DNA from: Candidatus Woesearchaeota archaeon
Lineage (GTDB): Archaea; Nanobdellota; Nanobdellia; Woesearchaeales; JACPBO01
Assembly (NCBI GenBank): GCA_030651135.1
Contig: JAUSCS010000010.1
Location: forward strand, 96,385-160,384
DNA: 64,000 nucleotides
Direction of reading: 5' to 3'
Below the pieces are notes generated by a model that did no database searches, had not been told where the DNA came from, and saw only the letters and a program-made list of their open reading frames with translations. Position numbers and translations under genes: made by a program. This document shows, in pieces, positions 45,861 through 56,052 of this stretch. Each line of letters begins with the position of its first letter. Positions within the stretch are counted from its first letter, which is position 1.

Positions 45861-46373
45861 ATGAAAAAAGAAAAACCTGAAGTTATGGTTGTAGATGACG
45901 AGGGAGATTGGCTGGTCACAATGGACGATCTCTTAAGCCCTTTAGGGTATAGAATAGCTACTGCTTCAAACTCTTATGATGCCATAGACCAAATAGCAAT
46001 TAGGATTCATAAAAAGGAAGATTTACCAGATATTTATTTGTGTGATATGTTAGATAAAAATAATGTAATTGCCAAAAGAATCATACGTTCTTATCCAAAA
46101 GAATTTGATGACATATACGCTACAATAGCTTTCAATCTGTATAATTATTTAAGATTTAAAGGAGCCAAACCTAACTTTTTTGTTGCAAATACAAGCTCTG
46201 TCTCTGCAGAAGATATCGAAGTTGCAGAAAGTTTAGCAATTCCATTAATAACCCGGGTAGGTAAAGGATGGGATGATTTCTTTCCAGATATAACTGGATT
46301 GACTAGAGAAGATGCTCTAAAAAAATATGCTGAGAATTATTCTCAGATGTTAAAAAGGTATAAAAGAGAATAA
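45861..46373 (+). CDS. receiver-domain-like protein, first paralogue
   Basis: About 170 residues. MVVDDEGDWLVTMDDLL has the acidic pair and PDIYLCDMLD the phospho-acceptor Asp of a response-regulator receiver. An insertion of about 25 residues (YATIAFNLYNYLRFKGAKP) precedes a VANTSSVSAED strand. The C-terminal motif DITGLTREDALKKYAENYS has no DNA-binding output domain. GGAGTGG precedes the ATG at 45861. Same arrangement and motifs as the gene at 47431. Confidence 0.7.
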   Translation: MKKEKPEVMVVDDEGDWLVTMDDLLSPLGYRIATASNSYDAIDQIAIRIHKKEDLPDIYLCDMLDKNNVIAKRIIRSYPKEFDDIYATIAFNLYNYLRFKGAKPNFFVANTSSVSAEDIEVAESLAIPLITRVGKGWDDFFPDITGLTREDALKKYAENYSQMLKRYKRE

Positions 46374-46374
46374 A

Positions 46375-46425
46375 ATGTCAGACATTGGCGAAGTTTTAAA
46401 AGAAATAAGGAGGAATAAAAAATGA
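46375..46425 (+). CDS. possible 16-residue mini-ORF before the cassette gene
   Basis: MSDIGEVLKEIRRNKK, with its stop overlapping the next start (ATGA) and containing the AGGAGG used by that gene. The sequence resembles the beginning of an XRE-type helix-turn-helix protein. It may be a coupling leader or a remnant. Confidence 0.3.
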   Translation: MSDIGEVLKEIRRNKK

Positions 46426-47411
46426 CAGATTCAGGCCTATTCGTAAAAATACTTGAAGTTCGGAGAAAAAGACTGCCTAAAGATGTATCCCTGCCATGCA
46501 TAACAGGCCCTTACTCAGAGGACTATTCTTTTGGGCTCTATGGAAGCCCTAATGGTAAAATAGCCCCATCACAGGTTATTGATTTATTAAAAGACAAACA
46601 AGAAGGCACAGTTGATTTTCAAGGAGCAACATGGAAAAAATATCCTAATAAGGGTATAAGCAAACTTAAACTTCTAACTGTACGAGATAGATACCCTATC
46701 ACAGTAGTAGGGACGAGTAGTCAGCCCACTAGTCTCGAAGCATTAGCACAATACTTACGGGAATCAAATAACCCATTCATTGTTCTCTTAAAGAATGAAA
46801 ACGATATTTGCTGTTATATTGACGGAAAAATAACATCTGCATCCACAATTATGCCGGATAAATCGCTTTACCAGGATCTTTCTAAATTTGTAAATGACTT
46901 TGGTGGCGTGGTTACTGCATATTTAACTCAGGATACTCATTTCTATGAGAAGACTATAGAGACAAGAGATGAAGTTGAAAAATTCTTAGATGATCACTTC
47001 GCAAAATTGTCACATCATGCTAGGTTTAAAAACATTTCTTTTATTGGAGATTTGTTGCCCGTACTATTGAGTATGGACAATTATGATGGAGCTAAATATA
47101 AGTATGATGAAGCTAAATGTAAGAAGGAAATAAAATATCTTCAAAAGTGCGCAAGTGAAAAAAATATCGAAAATGTAAATACGAGCATAGTGGTTGAGCA
47201 AGACACCGATGGTGCTTTCTTAGTTCCTTTTGAGATACCTGAAACTGATTGCAAGTTATCTTATGAAGTACTCACTCAGAGAAGTGCTGGTCGTAGGACT
47301 CTTAATATGCTTCTTGAATGTTCCCATTACACCTATGAGGATGGTGCTTCAGAAAGGCCAGAGTCCACTCTTTTTCCTCTAGGGACTGTGAAATGTCAAA
47401 GGATAGGCTGA
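46422..47411 (+). CDS. unknown protein between two receiver paralogues (329 aa)
   Basis: Not recognised. It begins ILEVRRKRLPKDVSLPCITG, has Cys/Trp-containing strands (VDFQGATWKKYPNKG) and a charged central helix. No membrane segment, kinase motif (H-box, N-box) or DNA-binding domain. AGGAGG precedes the ATG. Its place between two receiver-like genes suggests one functional module. Confidence 0.55.
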   Translation: MTDSGLFVKILEVRRKRLPKDVSLPCITGPYSEDYSFGLYGSPNGKIAPSQVIDLLKDKQEGTVDFQGATWKKYPNKGISKLKLLTVRDRYPITVVGTSSQPTSLEALAQYLRESNNPFIVLLKNENDICCYIDGKITSASTIMPDKSLYQDLSKFVNDFGGVVTAYLTQDTHFYEKTIETRDEVEKFLDDHFAKLSHHARFKNISFIGDLLPVLLSMDNYDGAKYKYDEAKCKKEIKYLQKCASEKNIENVNTSIVVEQDTDGAFLVPFEIPETDCKLSYEVLTQRSAGRRTLNMLLECSHYTYEDGASERPESTLFPLGTVKCQRIG

Positions 47412-47430
47412 TGATGCATCTGAAGGCTTC

Positions 47431-47961
47431 ATGAATGAAAAAATGTCAAAAGAAAAACTCGAAGTTTTAGTAGTTGATGATGAGCCAGATTGGCTTGCAA
47501 CTACGACAGATTTCCTTGAAGATATGGGGTATCATGTCGCAACAGCCTCAGACTCTTATAAAGCAATAGACCAACTGGCGGTAAGATTATATAGAAAAGA
47601 ATCGATGCCAGATATCTATTTATGCGATATGCAGGATAGAAGATATATCATATCAGTTATAGGTGTCAGTGAAAATCCTCATAATGAAGTAAATCCAGAG
47701 GATATAAAAGACGTTCACCCTTCTATGGCTTTTAATCTTCACAACTATCTCTCCTCTAAAGGAAATAAGCCAGAATTTCTTATTGGTTTCACAAATTTTA
47801 TATGCGCAGAAGATAAAATAACTGCATCAAGGCTTAAAATTCCTTTAGTAGGTAAGGAAGAAAGGGATAATTTCAGTTCTATTTTTCCAGATATTAATGG
47901 TTTAACAAGAGAAGACGCATTAAAAAAGTTTAGGGATAACTATTCTAAATATAAACAATAA
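47431..47961 (+). CDS. receiver-domain-like protein, second paralogue
   Basis: 176 residues. LVVDDEPDWLATTTDFLEDMGYHVATASDSYKAID and PDIYLCDMQD mirror the first paralogue, with a similar insertion (HPSMAFNLHNYLSSKGNKP) and the tail DINGLTREDALKKF. The two paralogues arose by duplication. No histidine kinase is encoded nearby. Confidence 0.7.
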   Translation: MNEKMSKEKLEVLVVDDEPDWLATTTDFLEDMGYHVATASDSYKAIDQLAVRLYRKESMPDIYLCDMQDRRYIISVIGVSENPHNEVNPEDIKDVHPSMAFNLHNYLSSKGNKPEFLIGFTNFICAEDKITASRLKIPLVGKEERDNFSSIFPDINGLTREDALKKFRDNYSKYKQ

Positions 47962-48010
47962 AAAGGCAATGTATATGCTCTTATGGAGATAGTTACTTTG
48001 CTGATTTTAA

Positions 48011-48055
48011 TCACCCAAAAAACTCCTTATGCAGCAATCTCACAGTATCCTCATT
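48011..48055 (-). pseudogene. remnant of an aspartate kinase 3' end
   Basis: The minus strand reads NEDTVRLLHKEFFG then a stop, nearly the same as the C-terminus of the intact lysC (AENAVRALHKEFFG). Nineteen bases, CCAAAAAACTCCTTATGCA, are identical to 48770-48788. The frame is closed by a stop just upstream, so only the tail remains. Confidence 0.6.
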
Positions 48056-48104
48056 TCATAATTTTAGCAAAGTTTATTAGTTAGGTATTTCACTCTAATC
48101 ACCA

Positions 48105-48611
48105 ATGTTAAGAGTAATATTTGATACTAATATTTATGGCTTATTAATTAAAGAGAAGGAAATAGCTATAATAAGAGAGAAGATCGAAAAAGATCAGGCT
48201 TTTATCGTATATGGTTTTCAGCCAATAAGAAAAGAATTAAGAGATACGCCGAAGAGTGAGAAGTTAGGTAAATTAAAGAAAAGGAACCTTCTCTTAAGTT
48301 TGTATGATGAAATAACGAAAGGAAGATACCTAAAGGATTCAATTCAGATTAACAGGCTGGCTTTAAAATTCTACAATGCCTATAGAAAATTTGGAGGAAT
48401 AAGGAGCTGGAAAGAAACAAACATTGATGTTGATTTTACTATTGTTGCTTGTGCTAGTTTCTACAAATTAGATGTTGTAGTTTCTGATGATTCAACAACT
48501 ATGTTAAGTAAGCCGGCCATGAAAGCCTATAGACACATAACGCTGAAAGAAGGATCATGGCACCCTAACTTCTGGAAATACTCAGATTTAAGAGTAAAAT
48601 ACGAATTTTAA
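48105..48611 (+). CDS. PIN-domain protein
   Basis: 168 residues. VIFDTNIYGLL and later NIDVDFTIVACASFYKLDVVVSDDSTTM give the acidic residues of a PIN ribonuclease. It could be a VapC-like toxin, although it is longer than usual. It is convergent with, and overlaps by 3 bases, a 39-residue gene that may be its partner. It lies between lysC and the lysC-tail remnant. Confidence 0.7.
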   Translation: MLRVIFDTNIYGLLIKEKEIAIIREKIEKDQAFIVYGFQPIRKELRDTPKSEKLGKLKKRNLLLSLYDEITKGRYLKDSIQINRLALKFYNAYRKFGGIRSWKETNIDVDFTIVACASFYKLDVVVSDDSTTMLSKPAMKAYRHITLKEGSWHPNFWKYSDLRVKYEF

Positions 48612-48727
48612 CTAGTTGTAACTTTAATAAATTTGTTTATTTCTTTAATAAACTGCGGGTCTTTTTGAGCTTCCTTTATAGCTTTAATTAATTCTTCTCC
48701 TTTTAACCTATTCGTTGTTTTTTGCAT
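48608..48727 (-). CDS. possible 39-residue partner of the PIN protein
   Basis: The minus strand encodes MQKTTNRLKGEELIKAIK then a helical AQKDPQFIKEINKF tail, 39 residues. GATTTAAATAC is 22-32 bases before the ATG, matching leaderless promoters elsewhere in the window. It is convergent with the PIN gene; an antitoxin role is only a guess. Confidence 0.5.
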   Translation of the reverse strand: MQKTTNRLKGEELIKAIKEAQKDPQFIKEINKFIKVTTS

Positions 48728-48765
48728 ATTCTATTAGAATACCCACATGTATTTAAATCTTTCTT

Positions 48766-50088
48766 TTATCCAAAAAACTCCTTATGCAATGCCCTGACAG
48801 CATTCTCCGCGTCTTCTGCCTTCACAACAAATCCTATGTTGATCTCAGACGCTCCCTGCGAGATCATCTCAATGTTTATATTATTCCTCCCCAAAACGCT
48901 GAATAATGGCCCGACAACATTTGGAATGTGATGCAGCCCTTCTCCCACAACGCAGACAATCGACTTGTTTTCTTCAATATTTACAGTTGCAAATCTGTTT
49001 AACTCCACTATCGCCTTGTCTAGATTGTCTTTTTTATCAACTGTTACTGAAACGCTTACCTCGCTTGTTGAGACCATGTCAACAACAACGTGGTACTTTC
49101 TGAAGATGTCAAATATCTTTGCAAGAAAACCGTAAGCATCAATCATCCTTGTCGAATTTATTGTTATGACTGTAATATTTCTCTTTACAGCAATTGCCTT
49201 TGCTATTTTTTCAGATCTTGACGGCTCATTGACAATCAAAGTTCCCTCATTTGATGGCTCATAAGTGTTTAGCACTCTTACCGGAATATTTTTCCTCATT
49301 GCAGGCAGTATTGTTTTTGGATGCAGGACTTTTGCTCCGAAATATGCAAGCTCTGCTGCTTCATTAAAGCTCACTTTGTCTATTGTTTTCGCTTCCTTTA
49401 CAATTTTAGGGTCAGTTGTCATTATGCCATTCACATCAGTCCATATCTGTATTTCTTCTACATTCAATGCTGCCCCGACAATTGCAGCGCTGTAATCCGA
49501 GCCGCCCCTTCCAAGCGTGGTTATTGCTCCACCAGAAGTTTTTCCTATGAATCCAGTTATGATCGGAATTGCTTTTTTATCTGACAAATGCATTCGCATC
49601 TGCTCTTCTGATTCTGGCAATGGCTCTGCGCCGCCAAAATTATCATTTGTAACTAATCCAACATCATAAGCATCATGCGCTTCTGCTTCCATGCCATGCT
49701 TTGTCATGTATGCAGCAACAATTCTCGCAGACATCCTCTCGCCGAAAGACTGCACTAGATCCATGGTTTCTGTTGTGACTTCCCTATATTTCGCAATCCT
49801 TCCGATTAACTGCTCAAATTCATCCAGCTTGTCCTGAACTAAAGAATTGCCAAGCCCCAGCTCTTTTATTATTGTGTAATGCTTTTCCTTGATTTCATTC
49901 AAGATAGCAGAATAATCGCCGCCTTGGAATGCAAGATTTGCTGTATTGATCAATTTGTCTGTAATGCCGCCGACAGCGCTGACAACAACGATCGGATCTC
50001 TATCTAGCCTGCTTTTTACAATATCATGCACTATTTTGATCCTCTCAGCGCTTCCAACTGATGTGCCCCCGAACTTCATGACGATCAT
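48766..50088 (-). CDS. lysC: aspartate kinase
   Basis: 440 residues. KFGGTSVGSAERI, the catalytic TLGRGGSDYSAAIVGAAL and tandem C-terminal ACT domains (SVSVTVDKKDNL, NNINIEMISQG) show a regulated, lysine/threonine-sensitive-type kinase. It makes aspartyl phosphate, the first step of lysine synthesis. It carries the TACGAA/TTCGTA operator upstream of its TATA box. Confidence 0.92.
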   Translation of the reverse strand: MIVMKFGGTSVGSAERIKIVHDIVKSRLDRDPIVVVSAVGGITDKLINTANLAFQGGDYSAILNEIKEKHYTIIKELGLGNSLVQDKLDEFEQLIGRIAKYREVTTETMDLVQSFGERMSARIVAAYMTKHGMEAEAHDAYDVGLVTNDNFGGAEPLPESEEQMRMHLSDKKAIPIITGFIGKTSGGAITTLGRGGSDYSAAIVGAALNVEEIQIWTDVNGIMTTDPKIVKEAKTIDKVSFNEAAELAYFGAKVLHPKTILPAMRKNIPVRVLNTYEPSNEGTLIVNEPSRSEKIAKAIAVKRNITVITINSTRMIDAYGFLAKIFDIFRKYHVVVDMVSTSEVSVSVTVDKKDNLDKAIVELNRFATVNIEENKSIVCVVGEGLHHIPNVVGPLFSVLGRNNINIEMISQGASEINIGFVVKAEDAENAVRALHKEFFG

Positions 50089-50135
50089 TCTGAGAACAGT
50101 AATTCTGCCATATTTAAAAAATTAACTGAAAAAGT

Positions 50136-50148
50136 TACGAAGTTCGTA
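50136..50148 (-). promoter_or_regulatory. palindromic operator upstream of lysC
   Basis: TACGAA-G-TTCGTA, 12 bases upstream of the lysC TATA box (50111-50123). Arms and spacing match the site before the lrp-dap operon, so the same regulator probably controls both. Confidence 0.6.
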
Positions 50149-50178
50149 GAAAAGATAATCGTGAAGATAAATCATTTA

Positions 50179-50378
50179 CAGCGCCATTTGTGGCGGTGCG
50201 ACGGTCAAAATTTTTAACAAAATTTTGCCCTACTCGGCAGCCCGAAGGGCGCAACCCCAGCCTCGCCGCACGCCACCATGGCGCTGACGAGCCGGGGGTT
50301 GTCCCTTACGGGGTGGCTCGTAGCACAAGCGAACGGAGTGAGCTTGTGCGTCAGCCGCCGTTGTGGTGGCGTGCAGAA
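50179..50378. repeat. two head-to-head copies of a GC-rich structured repeat
   Basis: Copy A (plus strand, about 50268-50376) has core GACGAGCCGGGGGTTGTCCC then TTACGGGGTGG and a hairpin GCACAAGC/GCTTGTGC (50323-50349), closed by GCACGCCACCA with TGGTGGCGTGC. Copy B is the inverse, on the minus strand at about 50179-50267, core GGCGAGGCTGGGGTTGC then CCTTCGGGCTGCCGAGTAG. Stem CAGCGCCAT/ATGGCGCTG joins them. A third copy lies at 63217-63318. The arm sequences differ but pairing is kept. Confidence 0.7.
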
Positions 50379-50407
50379 AACAGAAATTCACATTAAACTT
50401 TCAATAG

Positions 50408-50528
50408 CGGGCCCAACGAGATTCGAACTCGCGACCTACTGATTACTTCAGGAACGGAGTTCATGAAGGATTGGAAACTCCGTTTCCAATAAGAGTCAGT
50501 CGCTCTAACCAGGCTGAGCTATAGGCCC
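50408..50528 (-). tRNA. tRNA-Lys (CTT) with one intron
   Basis: Acceptor GGGCCTA (50528 down) pairs with TGGGCCC, discriminator G, no encoded CCA. Anticodon arm ACTGA-CTCTTA / A-TCAGT with CTT at 34-36, typical of archaeal tRNA-Lys. A 46-nt intron (50444-50489) after position 37 can fold as a bulge-helix-bulge. Removing it leaves 75 nt. Confidence 0.88.
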
Positions 50529-50576
50529 ATAAAAGGAGAAAAATCTGCTTTATTTATAAACGTTTTTGATTATACG

Positions 50577-51056
50577 TTACAGATTGACAAGAACTATTGA
50601 AATATTAAGCACCACTGCAAAACTAACCCATAATATGTAAGGAACAAGAAGATAAGCTGCTGGCTTTGAGATGTTGTAAAACTTTATGATTGTGAACAGG
50701 ATTGCCAGCCACAAGATTATTATTTCTATTGAAGCATACAAGGGAGACCTTAACCCGAAGAAAATAATTGACCACAACATATTAAGCAAAAGCTGGATTC
50801 CAAAAAATATTAATGCTGTCTTGACTCCTTTTGCTTTGATCCCTTTTTCCCATACCAAATACAGCGAAATTCCCATTAAAAGAAATAATGCAACCCATAC
50901 AGGCCCGAAGATCCAGTTTGGCGGATTAAAGCTCGGCTTCTGCAGTGCAGCATACCATGTGCCAATAGATGACGCTGTAAAGAATGATCCGATCAATCCA
51001 GCCAATTGGCAGATTATGATTGAAAATATCAGCTTATAAGTATTTTTTATTTTCAT
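50577..51056 (-). CDS. tspO: TspO/MBR-family membrane protein
   Basis: 159 residues, five helices. GTWYAALQKPSFNPPNWIFGPVW is the diagnostic TspO loop 1 region, shown here only by its ends GTWYAAL and PNWIFGPVW, and the W-rich helix NMLWSIIFFGLRS follows. TspO binds porphyrins and similar molecules. It is monocistronic, downstream of gyrB. Confidence 0.88.
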   Translation of the reverse strand: MKIKNTYKLIFSIIICQLAGLIGSFFTASSIGTWYAALQKPSFNPPNWIFGPVWVALFLLMGISLYLVWEKGIKAKGVKTALIFFGIQLLLNMLWSIIFFGLRSPLYASIEIIILWLAILFTIIKFYNISKPAAYLLVPYILWVSFAVVLNISIVLVNL

Positions 51057-51096
51057 TTATGATTCTTAATAGAAACTCATATATAAATTATGGCTA

Positions 51097-53576
<2,480 letters not shown>

Positions 53577-53653
53577 TTTCTCGTCCTTAAATTTGTTAAG
53601 AATCTTATAAAAAAGAAATCACCTTAGCTTATAAATCTATCGTTTGTAGAATG

Positions 53654-53696
53654 GCGAGATAAGGCTTAAAACGTCAGAATTTGAAGGTTTTAGAAG
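53654..53696. repeat. 19-base direct repeat, left copy
   Basis: GCGAGATAAGGCTTAAAAC (53654-53672), followed by a weaker shared part (CAGAATTT..GGTTTT). The identical 19-mer occurs at 54465-54483. The pair flanks the nucleotidyltransferase gene. Confidence 0.55.
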
Positions 53697-53703
53697 ATTT
53701 TAA

Positions 53704-53781
53704 TTACTTATTATTGGCATTTTCATTTTCACCTTGCTTAGTTTCTTGTTTTTTGTGATTATCATGCTTTGATTTCATCAT
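53704..53781 (-). CDS. possible 25-residue peptide overlapping the nucleotidyltransferase 3' end
   Basis: MMKSKHDNHKKQETKQ then a hydrophilic GENENANNK tail. GGAGG precedes the ATG at 6 bases, but those bases also encode the end of the larger gene, so the site could be chance. Confidence 0.25.
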   Translation of the reverse strand: MMKSKHDNHKKQETKQGENENANNK

Positions 53782-54379
53782 AATACCTCCAAAGGATATC
53801 CACAAATAGTTCTGCATTTTGCAATAGAATATGATTTTTTAGAATTTCCATGATAAGAGGATCTTTTCTTCTGACTGCATCTTCGAAATTCTTGATTGTT
53901 GATTTTTTGGCATTGATTATTTTTCCATAAATCTTTCCAATATTCCTTATCTCTCCAATTTGAGATTCAGTTATGTTCCCGATATATAATAAGTCTATGT
54001 CGCTGTCTTTTGTGAATGCCCTTTTTGCATAAGAGCCAAAAACAAGCAGAGTTCCGCCTAAATTCAGCTCGAATATGTCGGAAAAAATCTTCTTGATCAC
54101 AAATACTTGTTCAATGAATGTTGCTGTTTCGATTAGTTCTGCAACCACGATGTAATTTCTTACAGCAACATTTTCCATGTTCAGCGAATAAACCTTGTTT
54201 TTACCTGCTTTTTTTGACACCATGACTTTATCTTTTTCTAGAGTTTTGAGATGCGGAAGCAGCGTTACATGGCTTTTCTTTATTAATTGCGCGAGTTGAC
54301 GAACATGATATTGCGCTAAATAGTTTGAAAGGTATTGCTTTAAAATCATCAGTTTGATATTGGTTATTTTATCTACCAT
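53762..54379 (-). CDS. winged-helix/MNT-type nucleotidyltransferase protein
   Basis: 205 residues. N-terminal wHTH (HVRQLAQLIKKSHVTLLPHLK) followed by a minimal nucleotidyltransferase with LVFGSYAKRAFTKDSDIDLLYIG (GS, DxD) and a third acidic position later. Such wHTH-MNT proteins often pair with HEPN toxins, none of which is adjacent. The palindrome TACCATATGGTA overlaps its start codon, suggesting self-repression. Confidence 0.75.
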   Translation of the reverse strand: MVDKITNIKLMILKQYLSNYLAQYHVRQLAQLIKKSHVTLLPHLKTLEKDKVMVSKKAGKNKVYSLNMENVAVRNYIVVAELIETATFIEQVFVIKKIFSDIFELNLGGTLLVFGSYAKRAFTKDSDIDLLYIGNITESQIGEIRNIGKIYGKIINAKKSTIKNFEDAVRRKDPLIMEILKNHILLQNAELFVDILWRYYDEIKA

Positions 54380-54385
54380 ATGGTA
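54374..54385. promoter_or_regulatory. palindrome over the nucleotidyltransferase start
   Basis: TACCATATGGTA is a perfect 12-base palindrome containing the ATG; TTACCATT repeats it partly 10 bases away. The TATA-like TTTAAATATT lies upstream of it on the minus strand, so binding would block initiation. Confidence 0.4.
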
Positions 54386-54464
54386 TAAATAATTACCATT
54401 AATATTTAAATCTTTTGTTTTTTCTGATTGAGGTAACTTATTAGCTGTTTATCATTTCTAAAGC

Positions 54465-54483
54465 GCGAGATAAGGCTTAAAAC
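54465..54483. repeat. 19-base direct repeat, right copy
   Basis: GCGAGATAAGGCTTAAAAC, identical to 53654-53672, then CAAAATTT..GGTTTT with partial similarity to the left copy. It lies between the nucleotidyltransferase promoter and the next gene. Confidence 0.55.
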
Positions 54484-54514
54484 AGCAAAATTTATGGGTT
54501 TTGGACAAAGAAAA

Positions 54515-54766
54515 CTAAGCCACTTTCAATAATTTTTCATCTATTGTTTTTTTGTTTTTAATAGCTTTAATTATTTTAACAACCTTTGCCTGTTCTGCTG
54601 CTTCCGTTTCTTTATTGTAATCACCCTCAAGAACGCTTCCTATGCCCACGGGTGCCCCTACATTATCACTGCGAGTCCACCATTTACCATTTTCATCTCT
54701 ATAATAATCAACCCCATCTTTTCCTCTTAGCACTGGGCACCCTTGTCCATAACCATATTCCCTCAT
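54515..54766 (-). CDS. hypothetical protein (83 aa)
   Basis: Not recognised. YGYGQGCPVLRGKDGVDYYRD and KWWTRSDN suggest a small beta domain, then a helical tail (AKVVKIIKAIKNKK). GAGGGG precedes the ATG. It lies downstream of the small acidic-protein gene. Confidence 0.5.
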   Translation of the reverse strand: MREYGYGQGCPVLRGKDGVDYYRDENGKWWTRSDNVGAPVGIGSVLEGDYNKETEAAEQAKVVKIIKAIKNKKTIDEKLLKVA

Positions 54767-54787
54767 TCAAACCCCTCATCTTGCTTC

Positions 54788-54937
54788 TTAATTAACTTTC
54801 ATAGCTTCTTTCCATCCCTTTATAAATGCAGCTTCCCATGAGCTGATCTCATCATTCTCAACTAATTCTTCTCTTTCGTCATCAGAGTAAACTAATTCGT
54901 CTTCATCTTCCAAATCCTTATCTTCAGGCTCTTTCAT
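54788..54937 (-). CDS. small acidic protein (49 aa)
   Basis: MKEPEDKDLEDEDELVYSDD, then VENDEISSWEAAFIKGW and a short KEAMKVN end. AGGAGGCGAAGCT before the ATG is a strong ribosome site. The acidic N-terminus plus the ENDEIS...FIKGW end is a recognisable pattern but not one I can name. Comparable in size and charge to the 51-residue protein at 2952-3107. Confidence 0.6.
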   Translation of the reverse strand: MKEPEDKDLEDEDELVYSDDEREELVENDEISSWEAAFIKGWKEAMKVN

Positions 54938-55107
54938 AGCTTCGCCTCCTAAGTCAAACATCATATGTTTACAACCCCTTTTTACAATCTATATACTCCA
55001 AAACAATTAAATATATATACTTATTCTATATACCATATATAGCATATAACGAGCATATAGGGTTCTGTAAACTTTACGGTAAAAAAAAGAGGGGGGGCGT
55101 GTAAACC

Positions 55108-56052
55108 ATGGATTTCAGGAAGTTAATCGGATTCGGAAAGAACTCGTTTGTAATTTCACTGCCAAAAGCATGGGTGCAGAAGAACAAGCTTAAGAAAGGT
55201 GATCCTATTTATATTGAGGAAAATGATGGCGATATAAGACTGTTTCCCGGCCTTAAGGAGGATGACGGCAATAAGGAGATCACACTGGATGTTGATGGGA
55301 AATCAATTAAAGAAATAAAAAGAGAGCTTGTCCCCGCGTATATAAATAATTTCACAACCATAATATTAACAGGCAAAGAGCTGAAAAAAAGGGCAAAGCA
55401 GATAAGGGATTTGATCCATGATCTGGTGGCGCTTGAAATAATAGAGCAGACTTCAGATAAGGTCATTACAAAATCATTTCTGAATGTAAAAGAGCTTTCC
55501 GTTAAAGACCTCATAAGGAAAATGGAGACAATGACAAGGGCCATGATTGCTGATTCGAAATCAGTGATCGGCGAAGGCAGCTATGAAAATATCAGGCATC
55601 GCGATGATGATGTCAACCGGCTTTATTATCTTTTGCTCAGAATTCTGAAATATGCCTTGAATAACCCGTCGCTGGCATCTAATTACTTCAAAATGTCATC
55701 GGCGGATATACTGGATACATGGAGAATGGCTTACGTGATTGAAGAAATTGCTGATGAAGCAAAAAGGGTTGCAAGGTACCTTAGGCTTGTTAAATTAAAT
55801 AAAGCAGATAAAAAAAAGCTAATAGATTTGCTCTCTTTGATTGAAGACACATATCTCAATACGATGAAGGCATATTATACTGATGACAAAGACCTTATTT
55901 ACAAGATGGCGCGCAGAAAATCCGAGATAATAAAGCAGTGCGATGAATTATACGGGCATATGTGGAATAAAAAATATGTTCCCACTGTAATTGAGAAATT
56001 CAAGTTCATGGCCGCTGCAACCCATAATATCGGGAGAATAATTTACACATGA
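55108..56052 (+). CDS. AbrB-PhoU-type phosphate-uptake regulator
   Basis: 314 residues. N-terminal AbrB/SpoVT hairpin (SFVISLPKAWVQKNKLKKGD) fused to a PhoU helical domain (LIHDLVALEIIEQ; LADILDTWRM-like core). Archaeal members regulate phosphate transport. GAGGGGGGGCGTG precedes the ATG, and the region before is very AT-rich (ATATATATAC). It overlaps the phosphoesterase gene by 4 bases. Confidence 0.82.
   Translation: MDFRKLIGFGKNSFVISLPKAWVQKNKLKKGDPIYIEENDGDIRLFPGLKEDDGNKEITLDVDGKSIKEIKRELVPAYINNFTTIILTGKELKKRAKQIRDLIHDLVALEIIEQTSDKVITKSFLNVKELSVKDLIRKMETMTRAMIADSKSVIGEGSYENIRHRDDDVNRLYYLLLRILKYALNNPSLASNYFKMSSADILDTWRMAYVIEEIADEAKRVARYLRLVKLNKADKKKLIDLLSLIEDTYLNTMKAYYTDDKDLIYKMARRKSEIIKQCDELYGHMWNKKYVPTVIEKFKFMAAATHNIGRIIYT

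Noticed and set aside
50190..50396. Open frame of about 68 codons over the GC-rich repeat
   Set aside because: It runs through palindromic DNA with no ribosome site or promoter, and the repeat structure explains the lack of stops.
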